Shown piece by piece: positions 34,468 through 47,920 of a stretch of 64,000 nucleotides of DNA (positions are counted from its first letter, which is position 1; every line of letters starts with the position of its first letter). The notes under the pieces are model-generated. The model had not been told where the DNA came from. It worked only from the letters and a program-made list of their open reading frames with translations, and ran no database searches. Source of the stretch: Stenopsyche tienmushanensis (Eukaryota; Arthropoda; Insecta; Trichoptera; Stenopsychidae); the NCBI GenBank assembly GCA_008973525.1, contig WACJ01000214.1, positions 124,001 to 188,000 of the forward strand, in the 5' to 3' direction. A program made the translations under genes and the position numbers.

Positions 34468-34596
34468 TCATCTCTCTCTTCATCTAATTTTTAGTTGGAG
34501 TTTCACTTTTCGTGACGATCATATCAATTTGCCTTACCACGTCCTATAGAAGTGTTACTTTAAAAATCTGAATAAAATGTTTTCAAGATGATCTAT
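34468..34596. repeat. dispersed repeat shared with 12.2 kb
   Basis: Direct-orientation partner of 12158-12285, sharing GTTGGAGTTTCACTTTTCGT and flanking similarity. Confidence 0.55.
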
Positions 34597-37500
34597 CAGA
34601 ACTATTAACGTATATGATCTATCAAATTTGTTGATATGATGATTTCCTACTACAATTTAAATTTGAACCTTATCCTTTATAGTGGAAATTCAGGATTTAA
34701 ATAGTGATAATTAAAGAAAAAATATAATGCCAAATAAAATATAAGTATTAATTTAATACCTAAAATGCTCAAAGAGCCTCTCGTATGAAATTTGTAGAGC
34801 AAAGCCAGATGCAGCCTCTGCGAAGGTGTTAAGGTTGTATTATTTACCGATGTAATTTGTTTATTTAAGCGGTCATCCATCACTTTTACCGATGCTTATA
34901 AAGCAAATAAAAAGCAACATCCGATGATACACACACACACTGTCATTACATCAAATTGTGGGTGTGGTTAGATTAATCAAAGACATTCAATCATGTTGAT
35001 TGAACGCGGAGTACTTCTTGCACTTGGCGGCGCGAGCTACCACTTCCCCGTGTTTCGATGATTGATGATGGGATCTTAATGACATATTATGGATATTGAT
35101 AGAATGCCACAGCCCATAACACTTCTCTGCGAAGGACCGTTTGTACCGTTACAGCTTCGATTGATTGATTCTTAAAGAAAGTCGGCGCATATCGCGCCCA
35201 AACAGGGCGTTCTTGGCGATGGCAGAATCCGAATGATGATATCAAATCTCAAAAGTAAACTATGCTTGCGGATTAGTCTACATTGCATTCGGAGTTTTTT
35301 TGGATGACGGGTCAAGATTGCTTTTTTTTATTGGCATTCATGCAGATTTCAATGATCGTTTCTCAAACATGTGAAAGCTTTTTAATGATGCATTCTGTCA
35401 ACGAAATTAATTTTCATACGGAATTTGACAATGGGTACCTTATGAGCATACATTTCTGACACATTCTCATATATAATACAAATTGCTTTATATTAAAATC
35501 AAATAAAAAATCGACTCTTCAATAAATTTAGTGCAAAGCTTTCTACGGTAAACTATTATCCGTTTATATGTTATATACTTACAGATTTTCATGTCCTCCG
35601 CCTATGACTGGATTGTTGTTGTCAAGGCATAATTCGTTTCGTTTCTCATAAACTCGATATGAACCCAAAATATTATAATATGATTCCGGGAACTAATTTA
35701 CTCATCCAATATTTGGTCCATTTGTTGTTTATCGTGGTTAATATTTGTTCAATGCATGGGAATTGATCTCTTGAATATGAGCATATCGAACAGCAATTAT
35801 TGAAGAATAACAATTTCGGATCCGGTGGAAAATATAGTCTTATAAGTTGGGAATCGTTATTAAAGCTCTCTGCTTGAGTGCCATGTGATTTATCACAGGA
35901 CATTATTTACGACTTATCGACGATTTATCACAGGACCAAAGAGGAACCATTTGTAGATCGAATTGAAATAGGTGATAAAAAGTAGATTGTATAGAACAAT
36001 GTTACAAGGAAACGACATTGATCAACCCACGGAAAAGCAACTCTTTCTGCCCCAAAGGATCTTGAAAAAGGATATTTATATTGGGGTATTAGAGAAGGGG
36101 GAATATATTATGGACTGCTAAAATAAAATAAAATATTGTATCCCTATAAACGCTATAAAAAGTGGATGAATTTAATCAGGAATCGATTAAAAATATTTGG
36201 TGAAGAGGAATGGCATTATTTTTCAGTGAGATATGCCAAATCGTTTTCGGCATTAATCATTAATTTTTCCTTAAAAAAAAGCTTTCTAACAACTGTCTAA
36301 TTTTCTTAAACTAATATCATGTGATAACCAAGATTTTTATTTGCAAAAACACGATAAGAGTTTTGTACTGGGGGACTGTCGCAGCGGCGAAGGCAACGAA
36401 AAGGGGTTCCGAGAAATTAGTTAGGGTTCCTGAAATGTTACATAAGCTTAATCTTAATATTGGTTTATCGATTATTCCTATACATTTATAAGATCAAATA
36501 CTTAAACATCAAAATTTTAAGCATCAGTTTAAGAAGCGCCTCATTTTATGATAGAAATGAGCTGTTTGGGAATCTCAAATAAATAATCTAGTACAGTGAT
36601 GGATCTTAATGAAGAAAATTTAATTTTGTGAAGGTAAAATTGTTCGAGATGAGCATGCTTGGTAACACCCCCTTGCCCATTATTTTGCTAACGATTTTTT
36701 AATTTAGAATTTTAATAACACTGGTATTGAGCATGGATTGCAATTAAATCATTATAGATTTAACGGTATATTATTTCAATCTATTTTGAATATTCCGCTG
36801 GAAAGCTTAACCGTAAATAGTCAGATGTAGGCTTTGAATATTCTGTTCGCCTACAGAGCTAAACGCCCATCGCTGTGATTCAAATATGTTATTAATTTAA
36901 CCGTGAAAACTCAAGCCGAAGATGCATATTGCACATGTGCAGCGTGTTTATACTCTTCCACACAATGGTGCACATCGGCATAACAAATCGAAGCGTTTCA
37001 TTCAACTTTCTATTACAACCTGTAAACAATTAAACATTTATGCATAACAGATTTTGAAGGAACGACTTCTTTATGCCGTTATTGTTTCTCGGTACGCTGT
37101 GTAGCATTCTCATTGTCTCATGGAGCATTTAAACCGTACGGCTCATCACAATAAGCCTAAATGACTGCGCATATGAGGTTTCGAATTATGGTTGCCGCTC
37201 ACGACTGCCCATTAAATTATTTTAGTTCATTTCGAATATGTTTTCTGGAGCAGATTCAGATGCAGCTTTATTAAATGAGATGCATTGTTGTTGGACTCGT
37301 TGAATTGATCGAAAATATACATATACAATTCATAATTTGTTATGTCAAATATGTGATATTTTTAATAGTTAAATCAACTTAAATATGATATTTTAAAAAG
37401 AAGCATTGCAAATTAGATTCAATGTTTTCTTTTAATTTACAAGAACATCGATCTTACTAAATTTACAATTGATTCTGTTCCATCATTCCATAATTTATAT

Positions 37501-38007
37501 TGATTAATTATATCGCCATCAATGATTCTAACACGCGTCTTCCAAGAAATCTTGCAATCATATTTCATTTCGTTTCATTACACGCTATACAAGTATTGTT
37601 GGGCAACCCCATTCAATTTTTGCAGACATTTTCCTCATTTATAAACACACAATAGCATATCTAAAGTATTTTTTTAAAGATATTTACCTTTTCGTAGATA
37701 TTTACAGAGTGACATTTGTTTTTTGGTATTGTGTATACATTTCAAAAGTATTTTAGAAGCAATATTCAAAATTGGATACTAGGAACAAAAAAACTTGTCA
37801 AATCATCATTCAAATATACTCTTAAAACAATAACATATCATAGAGACAAAACCGGATCAATATTTTTTTCATTATGAGCAATGATTACGAATTCTATCTG
37901 ACAATGATTTCGTTGTAGAATATAAATCAAAAGTCAAATCGAATAAAGATATCGATTTTTATAAATTTGGATTCTTACTAATGACAATGTATATATTATA
38001 GGATGCA
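34597..38007. other. AT-rich stretch with several GC-richer islands
   Basis: Islands at 34990-35270 and 36880-37240 have high sequence complexity but no convincing frames. Frames at 34677-34883 and 35673-35903 are unrecognised. A (CA)n run lies at about 34929-34940. A 15-bp direct repeat at 35887-35936 is listed separately. Confidence 0.45.
35887..35936. repeat. 15-bp direct repeat, spaced
   Basis: GATTTATCACAGGAC occurs at 35887-35901 and again at 35922-35936. Most of it (GATTTATCACAGG) recurs near 62692. It may be a remnant target duplication around a lost insert or a repeated binding site. Confidence 0.5.
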
Positions 38008-38300
38008 TTAACCCTTTGAGTAGTGAGCTAATTTTAAATCATCATAAACTTAGATGCTATATTTGTATGTTCGTCCACTTATCATCCGTACAAATCCACT
38101 TATCTGTCAGGATCGTCGCAGCGTGTATGAAGCTTGTATATAAATAAATAAACATTCGGTCAAATAAACAATAATATTCGATCATTTATTTGCGTAAACA
38201 TAAACAATACACTTGAAATCATTATTAGTCGATAATTTTGGGTTAACGATATATACAATCGTACGATATACGCAAGATACACTCTTTGCATTTGTCTGGA
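38008..38300 (+). mobile_element. piggyBac-like 5' end, second copy
   Basis: TTAA at 38008-38011 followed by CCCTTTGAGTAGTGAG matches the 5.86 kb element. Similarity continues through GTACAAATCCA, CGCAGCGTGTAT, AAGCTTGTATATAAATA and ATACGCAAGATAC to about 38290. It lacks the Tc1/mariner-type junction found at 6.4 and 18.8 kb, so it represents the simple, non-composite form. Confidence 0.6.
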
Positions 38301-38889
38301 CCTATGGTTTAATCTATGTATACATATATGTTTTTCAAATTGTTATAGTAACCTTTCCCCACCGGTGATGTATTTACTACACCTCGACTCTAATAATAGG
38401 AATATCGATATGAAATATAATAGATATGGGATTCAGAATTTTTGTGTTCCTCCGTAACATAATTATGAATCACATCAAAGTATTTTAGTATATAAGTGTT
38501 CATCTTCAGCGACGGAAATAAATGATTTGTCGGAAAATCGGGAACTTTGCGAGCAAGCCCTAGCATTTTCACGATCACTCACCTTTTCAAAGTACAGCAC
38601 AACTGTATTTCAATAAAATATAATTATTTGTGACAAATAAAAGACTGGAGTGTGCATATTTTCTATTCAAGAGTATGATATACGGGAAAGCTCTGCTTAC
38701 AACAAATTCTTTCAAGATGTACTTTTTTCTGTTTATCCGTATATAATTGGATTTTTTGAGTTTTTTAGAGTTTAACTCCAAATATATTAACATATAACTA
38801 CGTTAAAATTTTATTGTGAATATTTCTATTTGATACACTTTATATATATTGACGATAAATCAAAAATGAGCACACTTCAACAAAGCGAA

Positions 38890-38911
38890 ATTGGTAACAC
38901 TTGATCTGGCA
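38890..38911. repeat. 22-bp dispersed repeat, copy 1
   Basis: ATTGGTAACACTTGATCTGG plus CA recurs exactly at 43261-43282, with weaker A/T-rich similarity after it. Confidence 0.6.
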
Positions 38912-39058
38912 ATTTAAAAAAAAATTATTGTACTGATATCATGAAGATTAAAGCGGTCGATAATCAAGGTATAGTAATTTTCAGAATATTGTTTTTCGCT
39001 GATTTAAATTCGATCCTAGAAAATTGTTAGTGAATCGAGTTATATTGAAATGTATGTT

Positions 39059-39076
39059 TTAACACATTCCTGTCGG
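39059..39076 (+). repeat. solo piggyBac-type terminus
   Basis: TTAACACATTCCTGTCGG matches the left end of the 7.9 kb MITE (TTAACACATTCCCGCTGG) at 15 of 18 positions. No matching right end lies nearby. Confidence 0.5.
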
Positions 39077-41122
39077 ATATTTAAAATATATATATCGATT
39101 GAAATGTGTTTGGTAACCCTTAAAGTTGGATTAATGTATGTACACGTGTCAAAGATATAGGCGAAACAAGCCTCTTAATGCGTGTGGCACCTGAATAATG
39201 AATCAAATGATTCGTAATCCCGATTCGATAGATGATAAAATTAAGTATTAGACTTTCAAGTTGTTCTGATTAAACAAATTGAATTCAGTTTCAACACCTT
39301 ACGATACGATGAACAAGCTTGAAATAATTAGCAATCTAAATTAAGTTTTATAATAAGCTTAGGATAATGATTCATCACAAATACGACACGATTGATCGAA
39401 GGGAAATCCGATGCCGTGGGCGCACGAAAGCTCACGTCATATCCGCATCCAAAGCAAGAGCTTTTTCATGATTTAAAGCTCAATAGGAATTTACTCTTAG
39501 ATTTGGTACATAAATATATATAGTTGTACATACACACATTCCTCGAAGCGAACACATATATAAAGGCACACATATAAATTGTTGATATCTGATACGAGTG
39601 AAGTGGCCCGCAGTGTAAACACGGTGCTTTATCAAATAATACAATCGGAACTGATCTAACAAGTGGACTGATCTCGTATGGAGAATCTAAGCAGGTGGCC
39701 AGATCACATTTAAAGAAGTGCGCCTAGGGCGCATTAAATATTTCTCTAAGGCTCGATAGGTGAAACCTCAGTCTGTTCACTTGCCTTATGCGTTCCTCCA
39801 TTAATGTCATGGTGTGGATTTAAAGCGTGATAATTCAGATATTAAAGCCGCATTAATGGCACCTCAAATGGCAGCGATTTTTCAATTGCACAAGAAAGCA
39901 GCATTAAATGCGTAATTGTAAAAATTCTACGGTTTTTCTATGGGAGGCTGCGTTCGCAATGTAAATGTTATTGGGTTTATGCGTCGAGAGCGGCGTATCA
40001 TATCGATTATGCATTTCTGGTGTGATTTATTAGGTGTGTAATTTGAAGAATTTTCAACACGTTCGACACCTTATTATCTGCCAAACAGCGGTTATAATTC
40101 ATGCTTTATAATATTACATGCTTTGATTTTATTTGCTGGAATTTCCAGACATGCCGTTGTGTAGTTAACTGTACGCCCATGAAGGCCCTATATCGACCGT
40201 GTTTAATTATTATGTAATAATATTGCGTTTATCGACCATTGCAAATATCTTGATGACATCAATAAATAACAATTTGCCATAATTTCAGCAAAATTTATCT
40301 TAGGAAATTAGTTTCAGACGCAAGAATTTATTAACATCTAGGAGCTTAAGCGGACTCATTTGCAATAACTGCAATTGCTGAAAAGTCCCTGTCAGCTATT
40401 TGAAAATTTGGAAGGTGCTTTTGTATAGTTAGTTTTAAAATTTGTGAAATTTAAACAAAGTAAAATGTTGTTTTCAGCAACAGATTTTCAGTAAATATTC
40501 ATTTACAATAACAAAATATAAATTCCTGCAATAAAACCTTAGGAGATATTAAGAAATGATGAATGTCTATGCGAAAATCGATTCGGTAAGAGTTTGTGTA
40601 AAAATAAGGTTTAACGTGTATGAAGTTGAAGTGATGAAATGCACAGATATATGCGCACGGAATTTATATGGTTAATTAGATTTAATTTTGTATGGTAGAG
40701 CGGTTTCAATATAATTTATTAATTATATATTTGATATTTTTCTAAATATTACCTATAATATAAGGCTATAAACAGCATATCGCAGAATTATTTCTATATA
40801 AAATTATATAACAACTATTTGTATCTTTGATATTGAACGAATTTTTACCGCAGTGAATGTTTCAAAAACTTCCATTGTAACTATATTGATCATATATTAT
40901 ATCTATAAAATATTGTATTATTAAAGATGCTTAAGAAAATTTTCTTTTAACAAGGAATGTTTTGTAATTAATGTTTGGGGAAAATTTACTTATCCTCTAT
41001 GACAAGATTTTCCTCCCTAGTCCACTCTATGATTGTTATTAAACTTACATTACAAAAAATATTAAGGCTTATTCTTGTAAATGAATGCCATTTTATTATT
41101 CTAGAAATAATTGTCGTTTCAG

Positions 41123-41165
41123 GACGTGCATTTTAAATAAGGAAGTTGCCTGGCTGCACCCTGTA
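41123..41165 (-). repeat. solo Tc1/mariner-type terminus
   Basis: Reverse-complemented, this reads CAGGGTGCAGCCAGGCAACT then TCCTTATTTAAAATGC, the same end type as at 6438, 10129-10706 and 18779. It is adjacent to TA. The rest of the element is missing. Confidence 0.55.
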
Positions 41166-42172
41166 TTTTGGATTTTTTTAAATTAATTTTTAGTTAATAT
41201 GATGAATATAATCATTGAAGAATTTGCAAATTATGGACAATTTACATCATTGAATTTTCTCATTACGTATTTCCTTCATTTATATAATTAGATGGTTATT
41301 TTTAAGTATTACTCCAAAAACGAATTTAATTTGACTTAGTACGAAACTATGTTAATTGATAAATAATTGAACCTCTCCTGAATATTATTAGGTTCGGGCT
41401 AAGAACTGTTGGGTTAAAACTGAAATAAAATATGAATTATTATTTTGTATAATACATTATATGCAATAGTATGCCAGTTATATGGTCGAGCTTTCAAAGC
41501 TCTATAAATCAGGAGCTTTTTTTATACGTAATTTAATTACTGCTACAAAAAATACTTCACATTCAAATGCCTCCACAGTAAGTTTATTTTTTCGTCACAA
41601 ATAAAACACTCCTGGTCCTGTTTTCAGTGTCCGTAATTTATGAAGGCACTTGTCTGGCGAGATATACAGTATGAGGTAATCATAAAGCACCGGATATGGC
41701 GAGCTTAACTTACAGCCTTCCTCTTGTTTACCTTTTGCACCTTAATAAACCCAAATGTAACCCTGGCCATATTAAATATGTAAAACCCACTCTCCTGTGG
41801 TGTCACAATGGCGAGTCAAGTGCACTAGCACTTGACAATAAATACATCCGACTCGAGACATACTTATTAGACAGCTTAATGAAATATAAGCAATCAAGAG
41901 ACGTTTATTGAAAAAACAAAAATATTTGCTTTCCAATGAACATAAATATTACCATTGCTATTAGAAATATGATCACGGTACATAAATACATAAACATCCC
42001 ATAGATGAGCCAACAAAGATCATACCCATAGAGAATTTGCAACGAAATTTGATTCATAATTTCAATAAAATCGTGTTGATATAAACGTACGATTTTGTCG
42101 AGCCATATTGGCGGATGAGCAAAATAAATATGTCATATCGAGAGAACTTTACACGCGAAATTTCGTCATAGG
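41166..42172. other. AT-rich stretch, one hairpin
   Basis: A perfect hairpin at 41815-41836 is listed separately. A 71-residue plus frame (41696-41911) covers it and is unrecognised. Confidence 0.45.
41815..41836. repeat. perfect 9-bp hairpin
   Basis: GTCAAGTGC, loop ACTA, GCACTTGAC. Arms are perfectly complementary and not AT-rich, so it is less likely to be chance than most palindromes here. No poly-T follows at once, and a function is not evident. Confidence 0.5.
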
Positions 42173-42337
42173 ATGACTAGCAAATCGACCGTATCAATGC
42201 TCATATTCATCCTCCTCGTTTGCGTACGGTGGTATGCGCGCACAAAAAAGAGAAAAATAACAAGCTTCTTCCTACGTCGCTGTCAAATGAATAAGGCTAT
42301 GGTGGAAAAAATGTGTTCCACCCGTCCATTGTTATGA
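42173..42337 (+). other. candidate 54-residue small frame with N-terminal hydrophobic segment
   Basis: The frame from ATG at 42173 to TGA at 42335 begins MTSKSTVSMLIFILLVCVRW and continues basic (RTKKRKITSFFLRRC). An N-terminal hydrophobic stretch of about 11 residues followed by basic residues could be a signal or anchor segment. It sits in a GC-richer island (42170-42500). Small frames of this size arise often by chance and I recognise no family. Confidence 0.25.
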
Positions 42338-45300
42338 CAAGGTGTTCATAATGCATTTACATTTGGAGGTGCACACAATGTGGCGAGGATGTATGGTGGA
42401 TTATGTGGAAGGTGCTCATGGTAACCACTTGTCGCTCCGAAAAAGGCTTTGACCCTCGATGACCAGCCTTCATCGTCGACACAGATAAATTAAATTCGAT
42501 CATCTAGAATTTCGACTGGATTTTCTTCTACAGAAATCGAGCGATATTTCGAAGATTTAAATTGAGCCATTTTAAAGATTGTTCACACAATATGAGCAAG
42601 TATGATCTGCCAGACAGTATTATTAACCGTATAAATACTGTGTACTAATTTACATATTGTATATAGATGTTACCTATATTATATTTAGCTAAAATATGAT
42701 TAAAACAGTTATTATCGACTGGTTGTCAAATATTTTTCACACATTTACATAAAAAATATTTTCATAATTTAAGTCTTAAATTACTACCCTTATCCTAATT
42801 ACAAATATAAATTAACTTATTTCATAAGAAAAAAATAGGATACCTTAAACCCCTTTACATTTTTTTTACAGCTTTGTTTTGTACAATGTGGAGTTGGTAC
42901 TTCTCTTCGTGTTAAAGCTTCTAGAAACATATTTGGTCAGTCTGGTCTACTGTTGGGCCGTAGAGTGGTTCCCAGGAAAACCGAATTGCTCATCATTAAT
43001 GATATTTATACTGAGTTCATCCAGTCTAAAAAGTGAAATCATTTTCAGTTATTATTTTGAATCATAAGGCATGTTGTAAATGTATAAATTTCATCACTAA
43101 TATGCATTTTAATATGAGAGTGGATTTCATTTCGATGCTATAGTGGTCTGCATATTCTATAATTTGGTATGAAGAGCGAATATATTAAATTTCAATTGAT
43201 ATAATCAAATATTTTCTATAAATTCAAATCAAAATATTCCAAATTGACACCTGTGATGAGATTGGTAACACTTGATCTGGCATTATAAAAATAATTTTGG
43301 GATATTTAATTTTAATTCAACACCTTTTTTTAAATTACCAAAAAGTTTTGGTATGTTTTGAACATATATTTATTATGAAAGATTTATATTGGGCCAAATG
43401 AATATCAAATTACAATGTGAAATAATAATTTTCCGCGAGTGAATTTGTCTTAAAACTACATCCTGTTTAAGCATTTTATGATTTATATAATGTATTTTGA
43501 TGTAAAAAATATGATATTTTGAAGGTATACGCTTATGCATCAGATCGTAGCAAAATTGATTTTATACGTTTTATTGATGTATTGATTTGAAAGCTTACGT
43601 GTCCGTACGAACACGTTGGGATTTATAATTGCACTCGCATTATATCAAACGCACAAATTTATTATAGAACCGTTCTCATAAATGAGTTCGGTACCGTTGA
43701 TTGTGTAATCTTGAGAGGTTCTATTCGAGCCTTTCACACAATCCACCTGACTCATCTTCATCAATTCAAAAGTGCGGATGCTGTATAGGCATGCGATCAT
43801 CGTATGAAATTCAATACGGTTTTTAAGAGCAACCGAAATATTTATTAAGGCCATAATTTATAATAATAAAGGTATTATCAATAGGCAGCCGGTATTTGAA
43901 AATTGATATCGCGTTTTCGAGTCTACCGCCCAATAGTACGCCCGGTTACCCAACAGAAGTCATATGAAATATTCATTTACATACAAAGTATATATATTTA
44001 ATTTTTAATGTCTATTGTGAGACGAAGGAGGCGTGTTTCTTTTCGGCACCATCTTGAGCCTGCACTCAGGTGAATTGTTTCTTATTAACATAAATTAATA
44101 ATTATTTTCTAATTGAGTCGGACGGGTGGTGCGTGCAATAAGAACATTAACGCTGGTTCTTGTGATGTATTGTTGAAGGCATTTTTTAAAAGAGCTTATT
44201 GCATATACCGTATGAGATTTCAAGGAAGTTATGATAATGTGAATAACTTACCGGCGAGACTCTCAAAATGCATGATTATATTGATTTAAAGCTAATTTTA
44301 AAGATGAAATAAATCATAGCGTAAATGAGTTTTAAAACAAATAATTTGTGGTTATAAAATTTAAAGTTCATTTGCCATATCTATAGTTGGATGTGGTCAG
44401 ATCTGTTTACGGATAGCTATTCAAGACAACAATAAAAATACCGGTGTTTCTTTGTCGTTGCCCATTTGGCATTTCTATGCTGTTGTCCATGCTGGAAGAT
44501 ACTTCCGTATCTTGCACCATACCTTTATAATAGCCCTTTAGGATCTTGCTGCATTGTTCCTTAATACTAATTTAATGATGTCTTGGAGTAGCCATATAAG
44601 TGGATGTAGTACTAATGAAATATGGCATACCGTTCTATGGCGCAAGAATTTAAACGTTTTTGAAAACAGCATATTATTTTGAATTGAACATGGGCGAACG
44701 CTGAATATTATCGAGATTGTAAATCGAGCATGCTTAAAAAGCAATTCGCACCTTAGAAGTGTTTCTTTAATAATGAGAGAGCTTTCGTATATATCTGTTG
44801 TAACTACCGTATTATACGGATTCCACTATGCAAACATTAGGTTGATTTCCATTCTCACATTTATCTTGGAGACGATTCGTGCGGAGAAATTGCACAAGAA
44901 GTTGGGGTAATAATTTTTAACCCATCTTGTGTGGCTAGTTATGTTTTCTTACGGAAAAAGGCCTTAAACAAATCGTTTTCGCTTGCAGATCTTTCGACAA
45001 AAATGTGTTTAAAAAATGATATGAGTGTTAAAAGTGGAATTTTAAAGCATAATGTCTGAAAAGGTTTCTCGCTTAGCCGAGCGTTAAAGTCTTTTAAATC
45101 ACTTGTGACAAGTATGAGAAATAATACACTCACGACTTTTAAAATATTTACCATTTCCATTATTAAAACCATTACATTCCAAATATTTATTTATTAATAA
45201 TAAATAATTTTATAATATGTAATTATTGATTATTATACGAATGTAAGCGTTCTTATAATATAACCAAAGTACTAATATTTAGTTAATTTATTTTAAGTTT

Positions 45301-46129
45301 CATGTTGCAAATATAGCGATTTTGATAATAAATACCATTTTAAAATCTATCAAAATTATTTAATGGTAAATTAAGATTTAAATTTGATTATTAGTTATGA
45401 TTTATAGGAAAAAGACAAATCGGATGAATGATTGATTTAGTTGTTAAAAAACTTAATTTTGGATCAAATCATGTTCCAAATATAAAGATGATTTAAATAT
45501 CACGATCATTATAAATTGAAATGACAATAATGAATTAATGAAACATATTTCTTAAAAGCGTCAATATTTCTTAGTAAAAATATTTCACAATGAGGATTAT
45601 TAATTTTAAATTAACATATTGATATATATATTTTCACAATATGTGCAAATAAGAAGGTGTAAAATTTAAGAAAATCATCTTCAATTCTATTTCATCGATT
45701 CTTTCGAATACTTTTACCCAAAAGTATTAGTTAATGAGAAATTGCTACATTAAAATGATTTGTATTCAAAAGTGTCTAAGTTTGATAATAGTTGTGATAT
45801 CTCAAGTGGAAGAAGAACAAAAACATGATCTAAATTACACATTACGATACACGGAGTATCGCAATATCGTGTGAATGCGTTCGTTTTGGTCGCATAAATA
45901 TTTTCAGCAATTTATTTCCAAAATAGATGGCAATAATCGAGTCACACGAAACAATACGATTACAAAGAGAGCAAGAGGTGAATATCGTATATTGTAGAAT
46001 AGCAGCTCCTATCTTGTATAGCCTTTGTGCGGCCGCCAGTAAAATTTACATAACACACAGGTTGTATGGACATCTCTGGTCAGGTGCTACAAAAGTCCTA
46101 ACAAGCTGACCTTACATGGCCACATTGTA
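42338..46129. other. AT-rich stretch, nothing firmly recognised
   Basis: The right part of the GC-richer island ends near 42500. The second copy of the 22-bp dispersed repeat is at 43261-43282. Frames at 42879, 43645, 44538, 44939 and 45927 (60-77 residues) have no recognisable features. Confidence 0.5.
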
Positions 46130-46640
46130 TTACCAATAACAATTATGTAAATAATGTGTTTCAAAACACGGAATAAGCGCGTAAAATACCCGGACTGAAT
46201 AATGACCGACCGGATTAATGCACTTCGCCACAAAGCGCGGATTTAAATACGATCGTGTGAAAAGCTCGACACGATGTGCATATCTGGATTTTGAGATTTT
46301 GCGACTATCGATTAACCGGTGCGTGCTGAAATCGGGTGAAGGATTGAAGTTTCCGTGATGCTTTGAGATGTGGAGCTTGTTCTCGGGTGAATTGAGATCG
46401 TCGTGGAGAGGTGTGCTGGAGTTCCAAGTTTCGGTCGTGAGCTTCAATATTATGTAAACAAGCTCGTGTCCGTATCAGTGTTTGATTCCCACGTTTAAAT
46501 TGAAAACTGCAAGTGTTTTTGTTCTTTTGTCCCGAAGTGATACGATGTGGTCCACTTCTTGAAGATGGATGCGAGCGCGAGGAATTGTGGCTAAGCGATC
46601 GGTCCTACCTGCATCGGTTTCATCCACTCAGCTTCATATC
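46130..46640. promoter_or_regulatory. GC-richer island, possible promoter or first exon
   Basis: A 105-residue minus frame (46130-46447) is open across the left half and unrecognised. On the plus strand, TCAGT at 46475-46479 resembles an arthropod initiator element and AATATTATG lies about 30 bases upstream, but no clear TATA box or downstream element is seen. The composition change is the main reason to list this. It could equally be conserved non-coding DNA. Confidence 0.25.
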
Positions 46641-47920
46641 GGATGACATTATTTATACGCTGCTGCAAATATTTTTATTCAGTTTGATTTAGTGGCTCTT
46701 GGGATATTATTTATCATTTGGCTCGTTGTTGAAAAATGTGTTTGAAAGGTTCGGATTCGAAAAATGCATTTAATGATTGCAATGAATGGTGATAAACGCG
46801 CTAAAAGCCTCGCCTGAATTAGCACAACACAATGTTATGAGACTTTTACCAAATGGCAAAATTTATTAACGACATATTTATATACACATAAATATTAAAA
46901 ATACGAAAATACAAGCTTGTAACTTAGAACTAAATTAAGCATCCACTATTCGTACGGTCGTAAATTTGAAATCTTCCATTCTGATACTCTCGATAGCTTG
47001 ATTCGGCTTTGTTAATTTTTTTTGTCCGAAATCGTAAATATTTAACAATAAATTAGTAATAATGTCATGTAATTTTCAGCACACTATACTTATTGCCGTT
47101 GTGCAAACAACGTGAAATAATTCATAAAACATTCGTTCGTACCTGTTTATATCTTTCATGTGTGATTAAAAATGAAGTTAGCCATTCGAGTCGTGCCGGC
47201 AGATAACTTATGTACGAATTGAGCATATTTTGAAATTTCTTATTATGAAAGTGAAATTTATACGAGCATTATAGTCCATTTATTCAGTATTTGCAATAGC
47301 TGCATATTCATAAAGTGCATGTATTTCATTCACTTCTGCAGTTCACGATTCTTATGCACAAATGGATCTCGGGAGTTTGTCATAAAGTGAGTGTAACATG
47401 TTCGGTGGGTGTGCGCCTCGCATCGTGATTCGTTCTTGAAGGCTATGAATCAACAATAACGTTTTATTCCTTTTTTATTGAGAAATAGATTAAAAGTTTA
47501 CCTATTTATCGTACAATAGTATAAATTGACAAGACATTGCATGTTGGGAAATTGAAAAAGTTCACGAATTTCATGTACCATTCTCTAATACTAATCCCTC
47601 AAGGACTACTTTATTTTTACATATCAAATTATTGCAGACGATGAAAATACAATGACTCTATATTGGAGCGCTTTTAATAGAAATTTAATCGAAAACTGAA
47701 AATCGATAAAACAGTTATATTTATCGGAATGAAAATCGCAACAGAAACAGTTCGAAAATATCGGTTTATTTCGGTTCGATACACGTCTTACACGAAATAG
47801 GGTCTAGTTAATTTTTGTGTTGATATAATACAAGGGTGCCAAATCTTTTCACTACTTTTCAGCTTAATTTTTTTAAATAATTTTCAAAGATATCACATTT
47901 TTATTAAAAACAACTGGAAC
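46641..47920. other. AT-rich stretch, nothing recognised
   Basis: No features I can defend. Confidence 0.5.

Larger units (their letters stand above)
38301..41122. other. AT-rich stretch with short repeat scraps
   Basis: Contains a 22-bp dispersed repeat (38890-38911) and a solo piggyBac-type end (39059-39076). GC-richer stretches at 39400-39480 and 39690-40200 could be conserved non-coding DNA. Frames at 38390-38793 and 39480-39662 are unsupported. Confidence 0.45.

Noticed and set aside
34929..34940. (CA)n microsatellite as a feature
   Set aside because: Only about six repeat units; ordinary.
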